9,367 nt of DNA from Oscillospiraceae bacterium (lineage in GTDB: Bacteria > Bacillota > Clostridia > Oscillospirales > Ruminococcaceae): positions 1-9,367 of the forward strand of contig WRLS01000083.1 in the NCBI GenBank assembly GCA_009776345.1, in the 5' to 3' direction. The translations under genes and the position numbers were made by a program. A model generated the notes under the pieces. That model worked only from the letters and a program-made list of their open reading frames with translations, did no database searches and was not told the DNA's origin. How positions within the stretch are numbered: the first letter of the stretch is position 1; every line of letters begins with the position of its first letter. Shown piece after piece: positions 4,606 through 9,367 of this stretch.

Positions 4606-6495
4606 ATGCCGAAAATCAATGTTTTGGACAAGGCCGTCGCGGAGCTTATCGCCGCCGGTGAAGTTGTCGAGCGCCCTGCGTCCATCGTAAAAGAGCTTGT
4701 GGAAAATTCCATTGACGCGGGTGCGCGGCAGATTACCGTGGAGATTTCCGGCGGCGGGATAAAGCTTATCCGCGTTTCGGACGATGGCTGCGGCATCGAC
4801 GCCGAGGACGTGCCGAAGGCGTTTTTGCGCCATGCTACAAGCAAAGTCGCGGGCGCGGATGATCTGGACGCGATCCTGACGCTGGGCTTCCGGGGGGAGG
4901 CGCTGGCGTCGGTCGCGGCAATGGCAAAGGTCGAGCTGGTCACAAAAACAATAGACGCGCCCGAGGGCATAGCTTATACGATAGAAGGCGGCGAGCATAT
5001 CCGCACGGCGCCTGCGGGCCGCCCGACCGGCACGACTATTACAGTTTCCGATGTGTTCTACAACACTCCCGCCCGCATGAAATTTTTAAAGCGGGATGTG
5101 GGCGAGGGCAATGCAGTTTCTGCGGTGATGGAAAAGTTCGCGCTCTCGCATCCCGAAATCGCTTTCAGGTTTGTGCGGGACGGGCAGGTAAAGCTAACAA
5201 CCTCCGGGAACGGGGGGCTTAAAGCCGTGGCGCGTTCGATATTCGGCGGGGATACAGCGCTTCTTGAGGCCGATTATATCTTGGACGGCGCGATTCATGT
5301 TACGGGGCTAATCGGCGCTCCCGCCGCTTCGAGGAAAAGCCGCGCCTACCAAAATTTTTTCATCAACCGCCGCTATGTGCGCTCAAGGACCTGCGCGGCG
5401 GCCCTTGAGGAAGCTTTTAAAGGGAAGCTGGCTTCCGGGAGCTTCCCGCTCTGTGTGCTTAACCTGGATATTTCCGCCCATGCCGTGGACGTGAATGTAC
5501 ACCCCGCTAAAATCGAAGTGCGTTTCGCGGATGAGCGCCCGGTTTACAGCGCGGTGTACTACGCCGCAAAAAGCGCGCTCTCATCCATGGATCGGCATTT
5601 TGCGGGGCAAACGATAACGGATGGCGATATAAAAGCAAAAAGTCCGGTGAACGAGCTTACATTGCATTTGCCGAAAGAAAGTTTAGGACAGCAGCGGCTT
5701 ACCGCGCGGGAATTTAGGGCGCTTTTCGCCGAAAAAGAAAGCGAAGAGCCGCCGAATTTTAACCGCTCCGTAAAGCTGAAATCGGCGGATATTGATATTT
5801 TCGTTGATGATGTGCCGCGCAGTAGGGGCGGCAACCTGCCGCCCGTCAAAGACACACCCCTGCCGCCCGTCAAAGGCGCCGCCCCGCCGCCCGTCAAACC
5901 CGAACCCAAACCCGAAATAGAGGAAGAACCGTGCCGCCTTGTCGGGGAAGTATTCGGCGTGTATATAATTATCGAGCGCGGCAAAGAGCTTCTGCTGGCG
6001 GACAAGCACGCCGCGCATGAGCGCATGATATACGAGTATCTTACAAAAAATCTGGAGCTTGGGGACAGGCAGATTCTTCTAAGCCCCGTTGCGGCGGTGC
6101 TTTCGGGGGAGGAATATACCGCCGCCGCAGAAAATCAAAGCGAGTTTGAGCGGCTGGGCTTCGGTGTGGAGGATTTCGGCGCGAACACGATTTTGGTGCG
6201 CGAGGTGCCGATTGAGCTGGGCGAGCAGGACATCCCAAATATAATAGGCGAAATCGCCGCAAAGCTTGTAAAGGGGATGCGTAAACTTACACCCGATGTG
6301 ATCGACCGCCTGTTTTACAGCATCGCGTGCAAGGCGGCCTTGCGCGCGGGCGACAAAAACAGCAAAGAAGAGCTTGCGGAAATTATCAGGAGGCTCGCGG
6401 CCGACCCGGAAATTACGCACTGCCCGCACGGCAGGCCGGTTTCTGTGCACATTACACGGCGGGAAATCGACAAGATGTTCGGTAAATTTTCATGA
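4606..6495 (+). CDS. mutL: DNA mismatch repair protein MutL (endonuclease type)
   Basis: MutL couples mismatch recognition by MutS to strand removal. The N-terminal GHKL ATPase has ELVENSIDAGA (E30, N34), DDGCG (59-63) and GFRGEAL (94-100). The C-terminal part has the motifs of MutL proteins that nick DNA themselves: DKHAAHERMIYE (466-477, usually DQHA-x2-E-x4-E), ACK (574-576, usually ACR) and CPHGRP (606-611). This is expected in Firmicutes, which lack MutH. The linker at about 405-440 is proline-rich and contains three 8-aa repeats (LPPVKDTP, LPPVKGAA, PPPVKPEP) coded by 24-bp DNA repeats related to a dispersed element. The length, 629 aa, is normal. The ATG at 4606 has only a modest GGAG site. 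Its stop overlaps the miaA start by 4 bp. No mutS is in the window. Confidence 0.97.
   Translation: MPKINVLDKAVAELIAAGEVVERPASIVKELVENSIDAGARQITVEISGGGIKLIRVSDDGCGIDAEDVPKAFLRHATSKVAGADDLDAILTLGFRGEALASVAAMAKVELVTKTIDAPEGIAYTIEGGEHIRTAPAGRPTGTTITVSDVFYNTPARMKFLKRDVGEGNAVSAVMEKFALSHPEIAFRFVRDGQVKLTTSGNGGLKAVARSIFGGDTALLEADYILDGAIHVTGLIGAPAASRKSRAYQNFFINRRYVRSRTCAAALEEAFKGKLASGSFPLCVLNLDISAHAVDVNVHPAKIEVRFADERPVYSAVYYAAKSALSSMDRHFAGQTITDGDIKAKSPVNELTLHLPKESLGQQRLTAREFRALFAEKESEEPPNFNRSVKLKSADIDIFVDDVPRSRGGNLPPVKDTPLPPVKGAAPPPVKPEPKPEIEEEPCRLVGEVFGVYIIIERGKELLLADKHAAHERMIYEYLTKNLELGDRQILLSPVAAVLSGEEYTAAAENQSEFERLGFGVEDFGANTILVREVPIELGEQDIPNIIGEIAAKLVKGMRKLTPDVIDRLFYSIACKAALRAGDKNSKEELAEIIRRLAADPEITHCPHGRPVSVHITRREIDKMFGKFS
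5825..5898 (+). repeat. Palindrome and three 24-bp repeats inside the MutL linker
   Basis: Positions 5826-5844 form a hairpin, GGGCGGCA-ACC-TGCCGCCC. CYGCCGCCCGTCAAA is repeated at 24-bp spacing (5836-5850, 5860-5874, 5884-5898). The hairpin matches the intergenic palindrome at 9225-9243 except for one loop base. The repeat length keeps the reading frame and yields the PPVK repeats. Confidence 0.75.
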
Positions 6496-7358
6496 GCGGG
6501 ATACCGGTACTCGTAGTCTGCGGCCCCACCGCAAGCGGAAAAACCAAGCTGGCGGTACAGCTTGCGATACGTCTGGGCGGAGAGGTTGTCTCCGCGGATT
6601 CTATGCAGGTTTACAAGGGCATGGACATCGGCACCGCAAAACCGACGACGGAGGAGATGTGCGGGGTGCCGCATCATCTTATCGGCATAATAGAGCCTGA
6701 AACGCCCTTTTCCGTGGCGGATTACGTCACATTGGCGCAGCAGGCAATCTGCGATATACGCGCGCGCGGGAAGCTGCCGGTTTTAGCGGGCGGGACGGGG
6801 CTTTATATCAGCAGCCTTATCGACAACATCCGCTTTGCGCAGATAAAAAGCGACCCCGATCTGCGAAAAAGCTTGGAAGATTTCGCGGAAAATCACGGAA
6901 ACGAAGCGCTTTGGGGGCGGCTGAACGAAAACGACCCGGAGCTTGCCGCAAAGCTCCATCCGAATAACAGGGGCAGGATAATACGCGCGGTTGAGGTGTA
7001 CGAAACTACCGGGGTTAACATGAGTGAGCATCTGCGGCTTTCCCGCGCGGAGCCGTCGCCGTATGTGCCTTTCATGCTGGGGCTGACGTTTTCGCGACGA
7101 GAGATACTTTATGAGCGGATTGACAGGCGCGTTGACGAAATGATAAAAAGCGGGCTTGTCGAAGAGGCGCGGGAATTTGCCGCGCGCGGGAAAACCTCCG
7201 GGCAGGCGATCGGCTACAAAGAGCTGCAGCCGTATTTCGCGGGGGCTTGTACGCTTGACGAAGCCGTGGAAAACATAAAAAGGGAAACCCGCCGATACGC
7301 AAAGCGCCAGCTGACCTGGTTGAGGAGAGATGAGCGGATTAGGTGGATTGTATTATAG
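6492..7358 (+). CDS. miaA: tRNA dimethylallyltransferase MiaA
   Basis: Transfers a dimethylallyl group from DMAPP to N6 of A37 in tRNAs reading codons that start with U, the first step to i6A/ms2i6A, which steadies codon-anticodon pairing. Visible motifs are the P-loop GPTASGKT (11-18), SADSMQVYKGMDIGTAKP (34-51) with the catalytic-type D36, GGTGLYISSL near residue 100, and the C-terminal ETRRYAKRQLTWLRR. At 288 aa it is slightly shorter than many homologues (about 300-315), mainly at the C-terminus. Its ATG overlaps the mutL TGA (ATGA at 6492-6495), so translation is probably coupled. mutL-miaA is a classic bacterial pair, often followed by hfq, which is absent here. No clear terminator follows; a dispersed repeat begins 9 bp after the stop. 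Confidence 0.97.
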   Translation: MSGIPVLVVCGPTASGKTKLAVQLAIRLGGEVVSADSMQVYKGMDIGTAKPTTEEMCGVPHHLIGIIEPETPFSVADYVTLAQQAICDIRARGKLPVLAGGTGLYISSLIDNIRFAQIKSDPDLRKSLEDFAENHGNEALWGRLNENDPELAAKLHPNNRGRIIRAVEVYETTGVNMSEHLRLSRAEPSPYVPFMLGLTFSRREILYERIDRRVDEMIKSGLVEEAREFAARGKTSGQAIGYKELQPYFAGACTLDEAVENIKRETRRYAKRQLTWLRRDERIRWIVL

Positions 7359-7366
7359 CCGCAAGT

Positions 7367-7398
7367 TTTAGGATTTAGGATATAGGAAGGGAAGAAAC
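7367..7398 (+). repeat. Heptad-type dispersed repeat, copy D (half)
   Basis: TTTTAGG, ATTTAGG, ATATAGG, then AAGGGAAGAAA. It differs from 9064-9095 at only two of 32 positions, a swap of the ATT and ATA heptads. The inverted right arm seen in the other copies is missing, so this is a half unit, directly after miaA. Confidence 0.7.
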
Positions 7399-7499
7399 CA
7401 CAAATTTCATACCTATAAAAAGCACAAAACCACAAAGGCAAGCAAGAACGAGCAAAAGTAGGGAACGACGCCCTGCATAAAACCGCGCACGTAATAACA

Positions 7500-7545
7500 G
7501 CGGAAAAAGTCTTTGATTTCCTTTATTCATAATTCCTTTTTCCGC
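7500..7545. repeat. 10-bp inverted repeat, 26-bp spacer
   Basis: GCGGAAAAAG (7500-7509) and CTTTTTCCGC (7536-7545) are exact reverse complements around an AT-rich 26-bp spacer. The right arm contains five T followed by CCGC, so it is not a standard terminator. The hairpin may protect the 3' end of the miaA transcript or belong to another repeat. Confidence 0.45.
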
Positions 7546-7587
7546 GTTCGAGACCTGGAGCTCGGCTCGGCTGAGCGATTGGGCGGA

Positions 7588-7821
7588 TTATAGGGCAAAA
7601 CATATGACGTGCGCGATGGAGAACACAAAGCTATGCGGTTTGTCGAAATGGGGGTTCGGGGTCTCCCCGGCGCGTTTGCTTCTTTGCGCGCGCAAAGAAG
7701 AGCCTCCGCGGCTTGAGCGGTGAAAATTAACCGAAGATGAAATCGCGTTATAAACCACCACGGCGCTTGTCGCCACCCCTATAGTATACACTCTCTCCCC
7801 ATCATCGGTTACAATCTTCAC
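7588..7821 (-). CDS. Doubtful small ORF running through a dispersed repeat
   Basis: An open frame of 77 codons from ATG-less DNA (first usable start GTG at 7821). Residues from about 15 on are coded by the dispersed palindromic repeat at 7679-7780 and are probably not a protein. The first part (KIVTDDGERVYT) looks more protein-like. The frame stays open upstream for about 30 codons that read as a hydrophobic segment (NIICVIILFCLVWVAIS), but without ATG, GTG or TTG and without a ribosome binding site. It may be the remnant of a small membrane protein cut by the repeat, or chance. Confidence 0.2.
   Translation of the reverse strand: MKIVTDDGERVYTIGVATSAVVVYNAISSSVNFHRSSRGGSSLRAQRSKRAGETPNPHFDKPHSFVFSIAHVICFAL
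7679..7780 (-). repeat. Composite palindromic dispersed repeat, copy 1
   Basis: Read on the minus strand, this matches 9261-9367 along nearly its whole length: AGGGGTGGCG, a short hairpin, GTGGTTT, AACGCG, TTCATCTTCGGTTA, TTTTCACCGCTCAAGCCGCG, then a terminal 10-bp hairpin. The hairpin here is CTTCTTTGCG (7679-7688) and CGCAAAGAAG (7691-7700). Its stem sequence differs from copy 2 while pairing is kept, which points to selection for structure. Confidence 0.8.
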
Positions 7822-7882
7822 GCTAATCGCAACCCATACCAGGCAAAATAATATTATTACGCAAATAATATTCGCAATACTC

Positions 7883-7911
7883 TTGAACTTATGTTTATAT
7901 TATGCTATAAT
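7883..7911 (+). promoter_or_regulatory. Sigma-A-type promoter of the holin operon
   Basis: TTGAAC (7883-7888) and a perfect TATAAT (7906-7911) lie 17 bp apart in AT-rich sequence. Transcription would start near 7918, about 70 bp before the holin ATG, giving a leader that contains the hairpin at 7931-7954. Confidence 0.7.
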
Positions 7912-7930
7912 TATTCTAGGCAGGCATGGC

Positions 7931-7954
7931 GCGGCGAATAGCCGCTATTTTTTT
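7931..7954 (+). terminator. Terminator-like hairpin in the holin leader
   Basis: GCGGC (7931-7935) pairs with GCCGC (7941-7945) around GAATA, followed two bases later by seven T (7948-7954). The stem is short, but the shape is that of an intrinsic terminator. It lies just downstream of the promoter and upstream of the holin gene, so it could act as an attenuator limiting expression of a lethal gene. Confidence 0.5.
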
Positions 7955-7959
7955 GCGTT

Positions 7960-7977
7960 AAAGGAAGTGGTTTTATC
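7960..7977 (+). promoter_or_regulatory. Strong ribosome binding site spaced for ATC, not ATG
   Basis: AAAGGAAGTGG (7960-7970) closely matches the anti-Shine-Dalgarno complement AAGGAGGTGAT. The holin ATG at 7987 is 16-20 nt away, too far. The in-frame ATC at 7975 sits at normal spacing and would add four residues (about ISNA before MYLTR). Confidence 0.45.
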
Positions 7978-7986
7978 AGTAATGCA

Positions 7987-8400
7987 ATGTATTTGACACG
8001 CGCCGGCGTAACCGCGGCATTGGGCTTTGTCACTTACTGGCTGGGCGGCTTGGATGAGCTTTTGGCGGCGCTTTTGGCTCTGCTGCTGCTGGATTATATT
8101 ACAGGCGTAATCAGCGCGTGGCTTCGGCGCGGGCTTTCCAGCAGCACGGGGTTTAGGGGCATCGCGAAAAAGATTTTGCTGTTGGGGGTTGTGTCGCTGT
8201 CCTTTGTCCTGGAAAGCATGACGGGCGGGGCGCTGCCTGTAAGGGAAGTCACGGTTATGTTTTTTATCGCGAACGAAGGGCTGTCAATCCTGGAAAACGC
8301 GGCGGCCTGCGGGCTTCCGCTGCCAAACAAACTAAAATCCGCGCTCGCGCAGATAAGGGGGGATTCCCATCACACAAAAACTGATTTTACCGGTCAATGA
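7987..8400 (+). CDS. Phage holin (TcdE-like, Phage_holin_4_1 type)
   Basis: A 137-aa membrane protein with three to four hydrophobic segments (about 6-20, 24-46, 64-82, 84-105) and the family hallmark LLLLDYITGVISAWLRRGL followed by SSTGFRGIAKKI. Holins of this group form pores in the cytoplasmic membrane; in clostridia some are phage lysis proteins and others, such as TcdE, help large proteins leave the cell. The ATG at 7987 is the first standard start, but the ribosome binding site fits an ATC at 7975. It lies directly before, and may overlap, an M23 peptidase gene, so the pair forms a lysis or secretion cassette. No other phage genes are in view, so it may be a domesticated cassette or a prophage relic. 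Confidence 0.88.
   Translation: MYLTRAGVTAALGFVTYWLGGLDELLAALLALLLLDYITGVISAWLRRGLSSSTGFRGIAKKILLLGVVSLSFVLESMTGGALPVREVTVMFFIANEGLSILENAAACGLPLPNKLKSALAQIRGDSHHTKTDFTGQ
8355..8371 (+). promoter_or_regulatory. Ribosome binding site of the M23 gene, also before an ATC
   Basis: AAGGGGGG (8355-8362) is followed six bases later by an in-frame ATC at 8369. From there the frame reads ITQKLILPVNDTVVTASW, which fits my memory of how related phage M23 proteins begin. The nearest standard start, GTG 8405, lies inside the likely conserved region and has no ribosome binding site. Confidence 0.45.
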
Positions 8401-8404
8401 CACT

Positions 8405-8959
8405 GTGGTGACAGCAAGCTGGAAAACCGAACCCTACAGGCAGAAATTCGGCACCGAGCATTATGGCATGGACCTGATTTCCCGCGCGCGCAACAGAACG
8501 CTTTGGGGCAGCGGCCGCGGCACTGTGGTCAGCACAGGCAAAGACAGTGTCGTCGGCAATGTCGTGGCGGTGATGTACCCGGCGGCGCTCAACCGCAAAA
8601 CAGGGCAATCGGGGGATGTGGTCTTCCGGTATTTTCATCTGGAGTCTATTTCCGTGCGCATCGGGCAAAGCGTGACAAAGGATACGCGGCTCGGTTTTTA
8701 CGGCAATACCGGGATGTACAGCACAGGCGCGCATCTTCATCTGGAAGCGGATACAGACACCGCCTTCCCGCTGTACAGCCCGACTGTCCTGCGGTCGTCT
8801 TTTCTTATGGGGCGGGCGGTGGGCGCACATGACAAGACCATGACAAACCCGGCGGATTGGCTGTACTGCAAAACAAGCGCGCCGGACAGGCAGTCCTGGG
8901 AAACAGCCGGCGGCGTTTTTATCCGTTTAAGCGACAGGGTTATGGAAAATATTGTGTAG
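8405..8959 (+). CDS. M23 family metallopeptidase (phage endolysin type)
   Basis: A zinc endopeptidase likely to cut peptide cross-links of peptidoglycan. From GTG 8405 (184 aa) it shows zinc ligands H19 and D23 in HYGMD, the RYFHLE segment (H78), and HLH at 110-112 in STGAHLHLE, the standard LytM/M23 set. No signal peptide is present, which suits an endolysin let out by the holin in front of it. The true start is probably further upstream: the frame is open back to a stop at 8354-8356, and an ATC at 8369 has a good ribosome binding site, which would make it 196 aa and overlap the holin gene by about 30 bp. No cell-wall-binding domain follows; the last 40 residues are unassigned. No T-run terminator is visible downstream. 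Confidence 0.88.
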   Translation: MVTASWKTEPYRQKFGTEHYGMDLISRARNRTLWGSGRGTVVSTGKDSVVGNVVAVMYPAALNRKTGQSGDVVFRYFHLESISVRIGQSVTKDTRLGFYGNTGMYSTGAHLHLEADTDTAFPLYSPTVLRSSFLMGRAVGAHDKTMTNPADWLYCKTSAPDRQSWETAGGVFIRLSDRVMENIV

Positions 8960-8967
8960 AAGGTTTT

Positions 8968-9043
8968 GTAGGGGCGGGGTTCTATCCCCGACCGCGAATA
9001 TGCGATACGATTTTGACGGGCGGGCATGGAAGCCCGCCCCTAC
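8968..9043. repeat. GC-rich palindromic repeat after the M23 gene
   Basis: A 76-bp unit bounded by GTAGGGGCGGG (8968-8978) and its exact reverse complement CCCGCCCCTAC (9033-9043). Inside are two smaller hairpins, GGGG-TTCTAT-CCCC (8976-8989) and GGGCGGGC-ATGGAA-GCCCGCCC (9018-9039). It begins 8 bp after the M23 stop. It may act as an mRNA 3' end stabiliser; it lacks a T tract. Confidence 0.8.
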
Positions 9044-9050
9044 GGCCTGC

Positions 9051-9138
9051 GGCAGGATTAAGGTTTTAGGATATAGGATTTAGGAAGGGAAGAAATTTGC
9101 CGTACCGTCCTTTCCCTGAAACCTTAATCCTAAAACCT
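9051..9138. repeat. Heptad-type dispersed repeat, copy C
   Basis: The most regular copy. A left arm of heptads (TTTTAGG, ATATAGG, ATTTAGG) leads to AAGGGAAGAAATTT, a short centre, then CCGTCCTTTCCCTGAAA and a right arm ending ATCCTAAAACCT (9127-9138), which pairs with AGGTTTTAGGAT (9061-9072). It follows CCTGCGGCAGG, a relative of the TIR found on copies A and B. Confidence 0.75.
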
Positions 9139-9224
9139 GAGAGAAGCGCCGCCGTATAAACCGAAGTATTTGTGACTATTATCTAAATGAGAATGTATAA
9201 TGCATTAAAGATATGGCTTCGTGG

Positions 9225-9243
9225 GGGCGGCAATCTGCCGCCC
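9225..9243. repeat. Short palindrome shared with MutL linker
   Basis: GGGCGGCA (9225-9232), loop ATC, TGCCGCCC (9236-9243). The same palindrome with loop ACC occurs in frame in mutL at 5826-5844; the flanking G on each side is also shared. Here it directly precedes the composite repeat. Confidence 0.75.
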
Positions 9244-9248
9244 GAAAT

Positions 9249-9367
9249 TCCCCTCCTTGGAGGGGTGGCGCGAATGCGCCGGGGTGGTTTTTAACGCGGG
9301 TTCATCTTCGGTTATTTTTCACCGCTCAAGCCGCGGGGGCTGTTACTTTGCAACGCGGCAAAGTAAC
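9249..9367 (+). repeat. Composite palindromic dispersed repeat, copy 2
   Basis: It starts with a hairpin CCCCTC-CTTG-GAGGGG, then GTGGCGC, GCGCCGGGGTGG, TTCATCTTCGGTTA, CACCGCTCAAGCCGCG and a perfect terminal hairpin GTTACTTTGC (9342-9351) / GCAAAGTAAC (9358-9367) that ends on the last base of the window. From 9261 on it is an inverted copy of 7679-7780. A contig ending exactly in a multicopy repeat would be expected if the assembly broke there. Confidence 0.8.

Larger units (their letters stand above)
7359..7882. other. Repeat-rich intergenic region after miaA
   Basis: About 520 bp with no convincing gene. It holds a half-copy of the heptad repeat (7367-7398), a hairpin pair GCGGAAAAAG (7500-7509) / CTTTTTCCGC (7536-7545), a G/C-rich patch around 7647-7672, and an inverted copy of the composite palindromic repeat (7679-7780). 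The end turns AT-rich and leads into the holin promoter. The stretch 7400-7500 has scattered ACCACAAA and AGCACAAA words, but I see nothing functional in it. Confidence 0.55.

Noticed and set aside
7400..7620. Structured ncRNA or riboswitch after miaA
   Set aside because: Only one clear hairpin (7500-7545) and no motif of any RNA class I know, nor a coding gene downstream in register with it.
9170..9201. Promoter-like TTGTGA and TATAAT facing the window end
   Set aside because: The spacer is 20 bp, no extended -10 is present, and only repeats lie downstream within the window.

Overview
The window looks like chromosomal DNA from an endospore-forming member of the Clostridia (Firmicutes) of moderate to high GC. 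The evidence is a cotJABC spore-coat operon, an endonuclease-type MutL, a mutL-miaA gene pair, a clostridial-type phage holin with an M23 peptidase, and many palindromic dispersed repeats. I cannot assign a genus. The window opens with a near-pure G tract and ends exactly on a perfect hairpin, so both edges may be contig ends.

Layout. (1) Positions 54-1512 hold a compact CRESS-DNA-like replicon. It has an 11-bp stem-loop whose loop carries the nonanucleotide TAGTATTAC, known from circovirus origins; a Rep protein with an HUH endonuclease and a superfamily 3 helicase; an 85-aa companion ORF; and a terminator. These genes are visibly AT-richer than the rest. (2) Positions 1550-2245, minus strand, hold cotJA, cotJB and a cotJC that stops after 65 codons, inside its EExxHxE metal-binding motif, beside the replicon. 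The simplest reading is that a CRESS-like element inserted into cotJC or recombined with it. (3) Positions 2246-2714 are gene-free and filled with nested inverted repeats. (4) Positions 2715-7358 are a plus-strand operon of radC, a GH172 (DUF2961) family gene, mutL and miaA, driven by a strong-looking promoter at the edge of a repeat. (5) Positions 7359-7882 are another repeat-rich gap. (6) Positions 7883-8959 are a promoter, a leader hairpin, a holin and an M23 peptidase, forming a lysis-type cassette without other phage genes. (7) Positions 8960-9367 hold only dispersed repeats.

The most interesting features are the virus-like Rep and origin next to a broken sporulation gene, several families of dispersed palindromic repeats (one also present inside the MutL linker), and two lysis genes whose good ribosome binding sites are spaced for ATC rather than ATG codons. 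All calls come from reading sequence and motif memory; no database search was run.
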